DNA of 64,000 nucleotides. Origin: Lysobacteraceae bacterium (GTDB lineage: Bacteria > Bdellovibrionota > UBA1018 > JAGTJX01). This document shows positions 18,675 through 26,162 of this stretch, in pieces. Every line of letters starts with the position of its first letter. Position 1 is the stretch's first letter. The position numbers and the translations under genes were made by a program. The DNA lies in the NCBI GenBank assembly GCA_023657465.1, contig JAGTJX010000003.1:195436-259435 (forward strand). The letters run 5' to 3'. The notes beneath the pieces are model-generated. The model ran no database searches, was not told where the DNA came from, and saw only the letters and a list, made by a program, of their open reading frames with translations.

Positions 18675-20179
18675 TGCGACTCCAATCCAAATACATAATC
18701 CCCAAGCTCATCATTCCAAAACTCGCCATTGAATCCCCAACGATACTGATCGTCTCGTCTCACTGGCATTCTCACGCCACGAGTACGCTCACCTACGCTT
18801 GAAGAATTCTGAGCAAGCTTGGCCTTAGCCCTAGAGAGCATCTCAAGTTTGATGAATGACATCTTATCGAAGTCAGAGAGGAGCACGCGGTGATAATCCA
18901 TGAGACTGTTCTTCACGAATGCTCCACCCAAGAGCTCAATCTGCTTCACACGTGAACCCAAAACTTGTTTTAAGAATCCTGGGAACCCTGTGCCACCCGA
19001 AGAAGCTGTGTCCATCTGCCTCATGAACGCGAGTTCGTTTTCGACAGACTTTTCAGACGCAACTAAAGTCTGGAAGTAAGGAGATCTCACGAAACGATTC
19101 ATCACGCGGTGGATATCACTACGTCCGTAGAGCGACCCTGTCGATGCAGTCTTACCTTCGTCATAGAAAGCCGAAAGATTCGAAGCCTTCGATTCGACGA
19201 AACGCTTCACTTGCTCGCCTACGCCTGAATATTGCTTATTGAATTCATTGATGACGTTATTGGCATCATCATAAAGACAGAGCAGCAAATAAGCTTGAGC
19301 GCGGAGCACATCGACTTCCGTGTTGAACACGAACTGAAGCGCTGGACTCTTATAGGTCACAAGTTTACCCAATGTTCTGTTGTACTCGCTGCGTGCGAAT
19401 CCATTCCATGCTTGTTCGAAGAGAATATCTGGCCACACAAGTGACTCCTTAGGAATACGGTCATACGCGCGTTCTGCTTCTTCGAATCTACCCGCTTGAT
19501 AAAGTGTGCGAGCTATTCCTGCTTGGCATCGATTCTTAAGGTCATCTGCTTGTGAGCGCTCAAGCCTCATCCAATCTCCAGTGACACCCGCACTTGCGCT
19601 AGAGAGAATTCCTCTTGATTGACTGACACAACGACCAAACTGATAGATTGCAGTCTCAACTTGTCCAATGATGGCGTAAGCAACACCTGAGAGTTCGAGA
19701 GCATAAGGAGCAAGCGTGCTTCCACTTGAGATCGCTTTCAGATACCCAATTGCATACTTCTCATCACCTTGAAGAAGCGCTTGCTTACCCAAAGCATAGA
19801 GATAAGCCGATTGATTGATTTCATCGTAATCTTCGTACTTCGTGTGACGAATGAGATAGCGTTTAAGAATATCAGGACCAATCACACGCATGAGAGCCTG
19901 TGTATGGACAAGTACTCTGCGGATTGCAGCCTTCTGACCACTTTGTAATGTACGGATGAAGAAGTAAGACGCGGACTGTGGCATCCCTGCTCGCATAAGC
20001 GAGAGCGTGATCCATGAATAAGCCTCACCCGCAGAGACGCCTTCTTCTGTCGAAGAGAATGCATAACGAGCAGACTGAAAGTACTGACCTGAATCATAAA
20101 GTCTCTGAGCAGTCTCCAATGCACCTGCTCCGAAGCTGTTTTCACTCATTAAGATGAGACTCAGTAGTAGTGTTTTCAT
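18659..20179 (-). CDS. Exported TPR protein, GltE/AglT-like
   Basis: The 506-residue protein has a signal peptide (LLLSLILMSENSFG) and TPR-like helical repeats through about residue 340 (ETAQRLYDSGQYFQSARYAF, YQAGRFEEAERAYDRIPKES). The C-terminal third is not repetitive. The ATG follows the stop codon of the upstream barrel gene with no gap (TAAATG). In Myxococcus the corresponding place is held by the TPR protein GltE/AglT. There is no lipobox Cys, so it would be soluble in the periplasm unless anchored through partners. Confidence 0.82.
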   Translation of the reverse strand: MKTLLLSLILMSENSFGAGALETAQRLYDSGQYFQSARYAFSSTEEGVSAGEAYSWITLSLMRAGMPQSASYFFIRTLQSGQKAAIRRVLVHTQALMRVIGPDILKRYLIRHTKYEDYDEINQSAYLYALGKQALLQGDEKYAIGYLKAISSGSTLAPYALELSGVAYAIIGQVETAIYQFGRCVSQSRGILSSASAGVTGDWMRLERSQADDLKNRCQAGIARTLYQAGRFEEAERAYDRIPKESLVWPDILFEQAWNGFARSEYNRTLGKLVTYKSPALQFVFNTEVDVLRAQAYLLLCLYDDANNVINEFNKQYSGVGEQVKRFVESKASNLSAFYDEGKTASTGSLYGRSDIHRVMNRFVRSPYFQTLVASEKSVENELAFMRQMDTASSGGTGFPGFLKQVLGSRVKQIELLGGAFVKNSLMDYHRVLLSDFDKMSFIKLEMLSRAKAKLAQNSSSVGERTRGVRMPVRRDDQYRWGFNGEFWNDELGDYVFGLESQCQGT

Positions 20180-20881
20180 TTAGAGTCGATATCCCACTCC
20201 TGCTGAGAGCATAAAGTTTGAGAACCAATAACTGCTTCCGCTATTTCCAAACTCTGGTGCTTGGTAGAAGGATCCCAAAAGATCCAACTTCACATCGAAA
20301 TTTTCTGTGAGGTGATAGGTATGCCCTGTACCCAAATAAAATCCTGTCAAAGTTTGTGCAACATAGTTTGCTGCAGTTGAAGCATTCGTATTGATATCAA
20401 CATCAGAAGCAATTTGCCCAATACCAGTAGCAAAATGCCAATCAAAGTAGAGAATCGAATTGAAGACATTGATCTTAGCGTACCAAGGAATCCATTTGAT
20501 GAGTGCACCGTATTGTCCGCGGAATTCACGCGCAGTGGGTAATGCTGTTGGAACTTGAGAGCGCAACTGATTGTAAACAGCGCTGTTGGTTTGGAAACTG
20601 TAAGCGTAGAAAACATCTATACCTAATTCTTCACTTAAAAAGTACTCGATCTGTCCGTTGACGACGGTCGTGTTTCGGAATGGATTAGATAACCCAAGTC
20701 CGCCACCGATAGAGACTGAAGGTCTACCTGCCTTAGTAAATTTTCTGTTCTGAAGAACATAGATTTTCTTATCAGGATCAAGCCACGCGAATGAATAATC
20801 CGCTGCTTTCGCACGTGGAACGCCCCAGCCTGCCATTGACACAACCGTGCCTAAAGCTAAAACCCAACCATAGGTTCTCAT
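20180..20881 (-). CDS. Outer-membrane beta-barrel protein, first gene of the envelope operon
   Basis: The 233-residue protein has a signal peptide ending at AKA (about residue 26) and alternating hydrophobic strands rich in aromatics and Gly (VSIGGGLGLSNPF, IDVFYAYSF, FMLSAGVGYRL). The ends of the strands and the final Arg-Leu suit an outer-membrane barrel of the OMP_myx_plus type. In Myxococcus the barrel proteins GltA, GltB and GltH are the outer-membrane part of the Glt complex; this gene has the same neighbourhood. As the first gene of the operon its promoter must lie in 20882-20977. Confidence 0.83.
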   Translation of the reverse strand: MRTYGWVLALGTVVSMAGWGVPRAKAADYSFAWLDPDKKIYVLQNRKFTKAGRPSVSIGGGLGLSNPFRNTTVVNGQIEYFLSEELGIDVFYAYSFQTNSAVYNQLRSQVPTALPTAREFRGQYGALIKWIPWYAKINVFNSILYFDWHFATGIGQIASDVDINTNASTAANYVAQTLTGFYLGTGHTYHLTENFDVKLDLLGSFYQAPEFGNSGSSYWFSNFMLSAGVGYRL

Positions 20882-20928
20882 TTTGTAGATTCCTTCTAGT
20901 CAAAATTCTCCCATGTCGCGGTAGGTAG

Positions 20929-20946
20929 ATCAAGCTTTCGCTTGAT
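20929..20946. promoter_or_regulatory. Hairpin/palindrome in the divergent promoter region
   Basis: ATCAAGC-TTTC-GCTTGAT is a perfect 7-bp inverted repeat with a 4-nt loop, in the 96 bp between the envelope operon and the divergent gene at 20978. No U-run follows, so an operator or 5' UTR hairpin is more likely than a terminator. Confidence 0.35.
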
Positions 20947-20977
20947 TTAGGATGCAACTTGTTAGAAAAGGGGGTCT

Positions 20978-21427
20978 ATGAAAACACTTACTGAATTCGC
21001 ATCCGTACACTTGACCCGTGGCTTGACACTCGTCACTGAGCTCACAACTGCAGGCAAACCCCCTGAAGAGCAGCAAGCTGCACTTACAGAAACCTTTAAA
21101 TTTGAAGGAGATAAGCTCAAACACTTCACGCAAGCGTTAATCACGATCAAAGAAAAATCGGCTCAAATCAAACGCGTCGTTGTTTTGACACTCTCTGAAG
21201 GCGAAGCTGCTCCGCAAGGCGCAACCCAGCTCGAAGGCCATGCCTATCTCGCAGAATATTTCCCTGCACCGTTCAATCCAAACGAAAAAAAAGCTGACAA
21301 TCGCAATGAACGCGGCGGACGCGATGGCAAAAAAGGCGGCAAACGGGGTGGCGGTCGTGGCAGTAGAGATGACAAGCGCAGTTCGGGAAAACCAGCCGGC
21401 ACAGGAAAACCTGCTCAGACTTCATGA
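20978..21427 (+). CDS. Unknown protein with a Gly/Arg/Lys-rich basic tail
   Basis: The 149-residue protein has a helical N-terminal part (about 1-85, no signal peptide) and a low-complexity tail from about residue 105 made of Gly, Arg, Lys and Asp (GGRDGKKGGKRGGGRGS). Such RGG-like tails often bind RNA. An AAAAGGGGG ribosome-binding site precedes the ATG. It overlaps the queuosine-precursor transporter gene by 4 bp (ATGA), so the two are probably translated together. RNA binding is only an inference from composition. Confidence 0.75.
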   Translation: MKTLTEFASVHLTRGLTLVTELTTAGKPPEEQQAALTETFKFEGDKLKHFTQALITIKEKSAQIKRVVVLTLSEGEAAPQGATQLEGHAYLAEYFPAPFNPNEKKADNRNERGGRDGKKGGKRGGGRGSRDDKRSSGKPAGTGKPAQTS

Positions 21428-22116
21428 ACAAAGACGGAAGCACACGCCAATACAAATACTATGATTTCATCATGGCGGCGTTCGTAACCGTTCTCATTTG
21501 CTCGAACCTCATCGGTGCTGCAAAAGTAGCTACGCTTTGGGGATTCACATTTGGCGCTGGAATTCTTTTTTTCCCACTGAGCTATATCTTCGGTGACATC
21601 CTCACCGAGGTGTATGGATACGCCCGCTCACGCAAGGTCGTCTGGGCTGGCTTCGCTGGAATCACCTTCATGGCGTTCATGAGTTTCGTCGTAGTCTCAC
21701 TCCCACCTGCTCAAGGATATACGAATCAAGCTGCGATGGAAGCGATGTTTGGACAGGCGCCTAGGATTGTAGCGGCCTCACTCATTGCATACTTCTGCGG
21801 TGAGCTCGTGAACTCCTACGTCCTTGCTAAACTCAAAATCAAAACCGCTGGTAAGTACTTGTGGCTAAGGACTATTGGCTCAACCGTCGTAGGCGAAGCT
21901 GCCGACTCCATCATCTTCTACCCTGTCGCATTCTTAGGAACTTGGGAGACTAGCCTCGTCATCCAAGTCATGATCAGCAATTATACTCTGAAGGTTCTCT
22001 GGGAAGTCGTCATGACTCCTTTCACCTACCGCGTGGTTACGTTTTTGAAGCGCGCTGAGAACGAAGATTATTACGATAGAGACACGAACTTCACACCGTT
22101 TAGTTTAAAAACTTAA
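21424..22116 (+). CDS. yhhQ: Queuosine precursor transporter (YhhQ/QPTR family)
   Basis: The 230-residue inner-membrane protein has about six hydrophobic segments and the family signatures NLIGAAKVATLWG, FPLSYIFGDILTEVYGY and VVGEAADSIIFYPVAFLG. YhhQ imports preQ0/preQ1 for queuosine synthesis in tRNA. Here it is coupled to the upstream gene with an RGG-like tail. It is separate from other queuosine genes in this window, so the cell may import rather than make the base. Confidence 0.93.
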   Translation: MNKDGSTRQYKYYDFIMAAFVTVLICSNLIGAAKVATLWGFTFGAGILFFPLSYIFGDILTEVYGYARSRKVVWAGFAGITFMAFMSFVVVSLPPAQGYTNQAAMEAMFGQAPRIVAASLIAYFCGELVNSYVLAKLKIKTAGKYLWLRTIGSTVVGEAADSIIFYPVAFLGTWETSLVIQVMISNYTLKVLWEVVMTPFTYRVVTFLKRAENEDYYDRDTNFTPFSLKT

Positions 22117-22266
22117 AGAGAATTACCCATGCTTGCATCTGTCACCGAACATTAATTTAAGAACTTTATTTGTTACCTTAAGTTCATACCGCATGCCGTG
22201 AAAAGCAAAATCCAAACTGGGAAGAAGCTTTGAAAATTTTAAGGGAAAAAGACAGAGCCCACTACT

Positions 22267-22293
22267 CGAAGGCTACTTAAACAATAGCCTTCG
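22267..22293. terminator. Hairpin between convergent yhhQ and Cys-rich gene
   Basis: CGAAGGCTA and TAGCCTTCG form a perfect 9-bp stem with a 9-nt loop, overlapping the stop codon of the leftward Cys-rich gene. There is no good U-run on either side, so terminator function is possible but not certain. Confidence 0.4.
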
Positions 22294-22710
22294 CTTTCGA
22301 AGCGCTTCCATCGAGCTCTTGCATGAATCAGCAATAGCAGTAGCGGCTGCAGTTGCGGGAGTTCTCTTCAGAGTCTCACCTAAGCACCTGAGCGCTTTGC
22401 CATCGGAGTGCTCAACACCTTTGCACTGCTTAGTAAGGTCAGTTTCACACTGAGCATAGAATTTGTCGTAGAGCTTCTTGCGCTCTTCCTTCTGGCGCGC
22501 GATCTCTTCGCGGCAATCCTTACTCAATTCTTTCTCGTGGGTCAGCATACATGCAGTGAATTTACCATCACCAGGAATGTAATCTGCGCAGTGAATCCTA
22601 CGATCTTCTTCACATTCGTGGGTTTTTGCATATGCATTGAAATTGAAGTGGAGGAAAAACAAAACAAACCAAATAATTGAAGCCCATCCTAGGCCAGCAT
22701 CTACTCTCAT
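22273..22710 (-). CDS. Exported protein with two GLG1-type Cys-rich repeats
   Basis: The 145-residue protein has a hydrophobic N-terminal signal (about 8-28). Two copies follow of a Cys-rich repeat with the pattern CEEDRRIHCADYIPGDGKF..CM and CETDLTKQCKGVEHSDGKA..CL, each ending in a Leu-Ser/Lys-Asp..C helix. This is the pattern of the cysteine-rich GLG1 repeat (PF00839), known from Golgi proteins and also found in some proteobacteria. The cysteines are evenly paired, as expected for a periplasmic disulphide-rich protein. Function unknown. Confidence 0.82.
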   Translation of the reverse strand: MRVDAGLGWASIIWFVLFFLHFNFNAYAKTHECEEDRRIHCADYIPGDGKFTACMLTHEKELSKDCREEIARQKEERKKLYDKFYAQCETDLTKQCKGVEHSDGKALRCLGETLKRTPATAAATAIADSCKSSMEALRKRRLLFK

Positions 22711-22759
22711 CTATAATAGGATGACGGGTTTTGTTGGACGATGTAAAGAAAAAAAATTC

Positions 22760-23044
22760 TTATCTATTATTAAACCAACCCTGCATAGAACTGTATGAGG
22801 AAACGAGTGCAAACCCAAAAAGCGCAACCAATACTCCAGAGATCCCAAGTGCAATAACAGAAATAGCGACTTGTTTTCTCCGACTTAAATTATAAAAATT
22901 TACATTTGGACCTAGGATGAACTTAGCGAAGATCGCAATCAAAAAATCAAATAACTTATTCACCCATCTCATCAGCATTTGATTACAGGATAACGCGGTA
23001 CTTGAAACAAGAATATAGTCATTTTTTTGGCATTTCAGAATCAT
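22760..23044 (-). CDS. Small membrane protein of unknown function
   Basis: The frame codes for up to 94 residues with one clear transmembrane segment near the end (VAISVIALGISGVLVALFGFA) and a possible amphipathic helix before it (FDFLIAIFAKFILG). The start is uncertain: ATGs at 22978 and 22972 would give about 72 residues and a more natural protein. It is the last gene before the YcaO block and points away from it. Confidence 0.5.
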   Translation of the reverse strand: MILKCQKNDYILVSSTALSCNQMLMRWVNKLFDFLIAIFAKFILGPNVNFYNLSRRKQVAISVIALGISGVLVALFGFALVSSYSSMQGWFNNR

Positions 23045-23117
23045 TAACTCCCAATTTTTAAATTTATAAATAATATCTATTGAGCGTGCTTACTCCAAAT
23101 TCACACGGAGGTGAAAA

Positions 23118-23786
23118 ATGGAAGTCGAGAGAGATTTAAACAACACGATCACCAGCAAGGCCATCTCTGAAACGAAACCCACTCACCAGTCACTCAGCTC
23201 ACAGTTTTGGGGGATTGATTGGGCGAAGGAGCTTGCAATATACGACTCAAACAACCAAAACAATGACCTTAAAGTTAAATACAGCTCATCACAAGACTCT
23301 CTCTCATTCTTAGCAAAGCATTTTAAGAACGAATTACATAAAACAATAAACTACAAAGAGTCTGAAGTGACTGCTTTAAATAAAAAAAAATTTTACGAGA
23401 ATTTCTCTGACTTCTTTTTAGTTTTCTCTGAATCTGGAGAACCCATTTCGACAATGTTTGGAAACGCGTTAGATTGGTCAACATACTACATTAGATTTTG
23501 CGCTACACTACCTCAGTACAGACGCCTTGGAGCACAGAGCATTGTTGTCGATAGACTGAAACATGTTTTATCTAATTTCGGCGTCGAAAGAATTTGTTTT
23601 GATTTTAATCCTACAAATAAATCACAGATAAATTATCTAAATCACGCAGGATTTAATCTTACAGGAAACATGCAAACAGATCGCTGGGGTCAAGTCATAC
23701 AAACGACAATGTTTTTAAATCCTGAATCTGAAAAAAGATTCAGAGAAAAGTTTGGAACTGATTTTGTTTCTACTTATTCAGCATAA
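23118..23786 (+). CDS. GNAT-family N-acetyltransferase of the YcaO gene block
   Basis: The 222-residue protein has a GNAT core in its C-terminal half. The acetyl-CoA loop is QYRRLGAQS (residues 133-141, RxxGxx type), followed by an Asn/Tyr helix (NPTNKSQINYLNHAGF). The first 80 residues are extra and poorly conserved in appearance. A GGAGGTG ribosome-binding site lies 6 nt before the ATG. It is the first gene of the AT-rich block, 19 bp before the 10-codon mini-gene. In peptide pathways such enzymes acylate amines of the product or give self-protection; which, if either, applies here is not shown by the sequence. Confidence 0.83.
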   Translation: MEVERDLNNTITSKAISETKPTHQSLSSQFWGIDWAKELAIYDSNNQNNDLKVKYSSSQDSLSFLAKHFKNELHKTINYKESEVTALNKKKFYENFSDFFLVFSESGEPISTMFGNALDWSTYYIRFCATLPQYRRLGAQSIVVDRLKHVLSNFGVERICFDFNPTNKSQINYLNHAGFNLTGNMQTDRWGQVIQTTMFLNPESEKRFREKFGTDFVSTYSA

Positions 23787-23805
23787 ATTTTGGAAAGGGG
23801 GCAAC

Positions 23806-23838
23806 ATGAAAAAGAAATTCGCACAACTTAGCTTCTAA
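23806..23838 (+). CDS. Candidate minimal RiPP precursor peptide, MKKKFAQLSF
   Basis: A 10-codon reading frame lies 19 bp after the GNAT stop codon, with a GGAAAGGGGG ribosome-binding site about 5 nt before its ATG. The product would be MKKKFAQLSF: a basic start and a short tail with one Ser, one Gln and two Phe. A strong terminator hairpin starts 9 nt after the stop, and the diiron-enzyme and YcaO genes follow. Gene order and the isolated ribosome-binding site suggest a peptide substrate for the YcaO enzyme, with Ser9 the only residue that could form an azoline; the backbone amides are alternative sites. A regulatory leader peptide for the downstream genes is the main alternative. It is too short for standard gene finders. 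Confidence 0.55.
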   Translation: MKKKFAQLSF

Positions 23839-23847
23839 TTGAAAACC

Positions 23848-23888
23848 TAGACGCCGTACATTAGATTAATTTACGGCGTCTATTTTTT
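23848..23888 (+). terminator. Intrinsic terminator/attenuator between peptide and enzyme genes
   Basis: A perfect 11-bp stem (23848-23858 with 23872-23882, core GACGCCGTA / TACGGCGTC) with a 13-nt loop is followed by a TTTTTT run. It lies just after the mini-gene and 20 nt before the diiron-enzyme gene. A terminator placed after the precursor gene, with partial read-through into the modification genes, is common in bacteriocin operons and keeps precursor in excess. Confidence 0.85.
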
Positions 23889-23907
23889 AATAACTACAAA
23901 GGAATAT

Positions 23908-24618
23908 ATGACTCATAAAATTGATCTTCTCATTACTAAAATCGATTCTAAAATGGTAGAAATTCTGAAAACAAATAGATTGTTTTCAGAATTAAAGCGA
24001 CGACCTCCTACTCCGAAGGAACTTTCTCAATATTTAATAAATTGTCATTACCTTATAACTTATACTCAACCAAATTTACGTTCAGCACTCATTGCATCAG
24101 TCAAAGCTTACAACAGAGAATTGTCTGATTATTTTTTAGATAAAATTTTCGAAGAAATCGGCCATGAGAAATGGGCAGAAGATGATGTTTTACAAAACAA
24201 TCTACAATCGCATTCCAATATGAATTCACCTACAGCATCTTTAAAAAAACTTACAGAATATCTGACTAAAATATCGACTGATTATCCATTGCAATACTCA
24301 GCTTATGTCTTAGTTGCTGAGTACAGCATGGCTCACTATGGGCAAAGGGTATTAGAATTGTTTAGAGCTACTTCAAACGAAAATAATAAAATGACCGTTG
24401 TTTCAAAACATGTCGAACTCGATGCAGAACACTCTGACTGTGATGAAAAAAAATTGATTGAAATTTTAAACAAAACTACCTTAGAACAATTTCAACTGCT
24501 CATTGAAACGGTCTCATACTCGCTCGATCTATTAGACAAATCAATTGCGGAATCATTCGATGAATCAAATACAATTACTACAAAACAATCAAATATCAAA
24601 TCAATCGCTTCCATCTAG
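23908..24618 (+). CDS. Haem-oxygenase-like diiron enzyme (HDO fold)
   Basis: The 236-residue helical protein carries the full metal-ligand set of the haem-oxygenase-like diiron oxidase/oxygenase superfamily (relatives: UndA, BesC, SznF, CADD): E83-x-x-H86 in FEEIGHE, E138 in LVAEYS and H168-x3-D172-x2-H175 in HVELDAEH. These enzymes use O2 at a labile diiron centre for desaturation, C-C or C-N bond cleavage, or N-oxygenation. An AAAGGAA ribosome-binding site precedes the ATG. Its last 59 bp overlap the YcaO gene, indicating coupled translation. Its substrate is inferred to be the YcaO-modified peptide or its product. It is not a haem oxygenase or PqqC, since it has the diiron ligand pattern. 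Confidence 0.85.
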   Translation: MTHKIDLLITKIDSKMVEILKTNRLFSELKRRPPTPKELSQYLINCHYLITYTQPNLRSALIASVKAYNRELSDYFLDKIFEEIGHEKWAEDDVLQNNLQSHSNMNSPTASLKKLTEYLTKISTDYPLQYSAYVLVAEYSMAHYGQRVLELFRATSNENNKMTVVSKHVELDAEHSDCDEKKLIEILNKTTLEQFQLLIETVSYSLDLLDKSIAESFDESNTITTKQSNIKSIASI

Positions 24619-25537
24619 ATGGAAGCAAGCCGAGGTTCACGAAGAAAAGATCCACTTCTGTGGTCTTGATCTATATATCTGTGGAATAGCAGCTAGAAAC
24701 GAAACTCTCGAAATATCCACCCATGGATCTGCGGCTGATTGGAACAATTTAAACGCTAAGACAAGAGCCTACTACGAACTTCTTGAACGAATCTCTATTC
24801 TTGAAAACTATACAGAAGCAAACAGTGAACTTAAAAAGGCTACCCTAACGAGAAAAAGCTTATCGAACGGCATTGCCACTCATACCGACTTAAATATAGC
24901 TAAACTCAATGCATCTCTTGAGCTACTAGAACGAGATGCAGTACTCACCTACTGGTTTGGAAAATCCGCTCCCATTCAACATCCGTTTCCACTTCAAACC
25001 TCTGCTGATCTTAAGATTAATCTCTATGAATTTAAGACTGCAGTAGGTGGTGTTTCTGCTTGGATGACAGTCCTTCAGAAGAAAAATATTGACCCCAGAT
25101 TCCCATCACAATGGCTAGGTTATGGTACACACTACAATAAAGACAGGGCTATTAAGAAATCCTATTTGGAAGCACTCCAGGTTACTTGCTTTACTCATGA
25201 TGTAGAACGAGTAGTAGAACTTACAAATCATGTAGGCGCTGAGCTACACTTAGACTTTAATTTAAGTCAGAACGCAGAGATTGTATTCACCAATTGGTTG
25301 AAACAACCTGTTCTGACAAAGCATCCAGTACAAATTGGTGTAGAAGATATTAAGCATGATATTTTTGAAAAAGTTATCTCGAACGAAACTGTTTTTACCG
25401 CAAAGGCAAAGCATTCTGCGCTTCACGATTTATATTTCGGAGTACCTGAGGAATTCCGTTCAATACCTTATTCAGAGATGCTTCATCCACTGAAGAACGA
25501 GTTTGATTATCGGTCTCTTCCCCATCCCATTTCTTAA
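24560..25537 (+). CDS. Stand-alone YcaO-family ATPase
   Basis: This protein of about 325 residues has the three ATP/Mg-binding signatures of YcaO enzymes: E73-x-x-E76-R77 (YYELLERIS), E121-x-x-E124-R125-D126 (LELLERDAVL) and E204-A-L-Q207 (YLEALQ). The end SLPHPIS resembles the Pro-rich C-terminus of azoline-forming YcaOs. YcaO enzymes activate a peptide amide with ATP for azoline, amidine or thioamide formation. No E1/ocin-ThiF partner or TfuA gene is present nearby, so it is a stand-alone type. I chose the ATG at 24560; a TTG at 24545 is in frame. The last 143 bp run antisense to the response-regulator gene. Confidence 0.88.
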   Translation: MNQIQLLQNNQISNQSLPSRWKQAEVHEEKIHFCGLDLYICGIAARNETLEISTHGSAADWNNLNAKTRAYYELLERISILENYTEANSELKKATLTRKSLSNGIATHTDLNIAKLNASLELLERDAVLTYWFGKSAPIQHPFPLQTSADLKINLYEFKTAVGGVSAWMTVLQKKNIDPRFPSQWLGYGTHYNKDRAIKKSYLEALQVTCFTHDVERVVELTNHVGAELHLDFNLSQNAEIVFTNWLKQPVLTKHPVQIGVEDIKHDIFEKVISNETVFTAKAKHSALHDLYFGVPEEFRSIPYSEMLHPLKNEFDYRSLPHPIS

Positions 25538-26162
25538 TCGCCCATTCCTTACTTCCAATAGCAGTGATGGTGAGTCCGACATTCTGAAGTTTTTTGCGTA
25601 GATTACAAAAATGTACATCCAGTGTCTTGTATTCGATCTTGAAGTTGGGCCAGAGACGATCTGAAATCTGATCACGTGATACCGTACGAGCAGGGTTTTT
25701 TAGAAACTCCTCAATGATCATACGCTCTCTTAAAGTATAAGCATGGTCATCACCGAACTCTGAGAAGTTAGGAAGAGTTGCAGGAATTGGCAGAGACAAT
25801 ACTCTATTCACTTTGAAAGTAATCTCGTTAATATTAAACGGCTTCACTAAATAGTCACAAGCTCCCGCAGCCATACAGTATTCCATGACCTTCGGATCAT
25901 CTTGAGAAGACATCACGATGAACGGCATTCGAAGTAGTAATCTGTTTTTCTCTTGAGAGATGAAGTCCTCAAAATTATCGTTGCCTAATTTCAAATCAGC
26001 AAGCAAGAGTGAGGGCTCATTTTTTCCGTTAAGAGCAATTAAGGCATCTCTAAACTGACTGATGTTACTAAAAATTCTAACTGAATAACTTTTGCTAAAT
26101 GCTTTCTGATAGAGACTTGAGCTCAACTCCTCGTCTTCAAGAATCCAAATTTCTTTCTTCAT
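25395..26162 (-). CDS. OmpR/PhoB-type response regulator
   Basis: The 255-residue protein has a receiver domain with acidic pocket D10-E11, phosphoacceptor D56 (LLLADLKLG) and K107 (YLVKPF), then a winged-helix DNA-binding domain (about 135-211). The domain ends at GSKEWAIKKW. The remaining 45 or so residues have no counterpart in the family and are encoded opposite the YcaO gene's 3' end, so the original stop codon seems to have been lost. It overlaps the histidine kinase gene by 26 bp and is the last gene of the miaB operon. Confidence 0.9.
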   Translation of the reverse strand: MKKEIWILEDEELSSSLYQKAFSKSYSVRIFSNISQFRDALIALNGKNEPSLLLADLKLGNDNFEDFISQEKNRLLLRMPFIVMSSQDDPKVMEYCMAAGACDYLVKPFNINEITFKVNRVLSLPIPATLPNFSEFGDDHAYTLRERMIIEEFLKNPARTVSRDQISDRLWPNFKIEYKTLDVHFCNLRKKLQNVGLTITAIGSKEWAIKKWDGEETDNQTRSSVDEASLNKVLNGIPQVLRNINREAQNALPLR

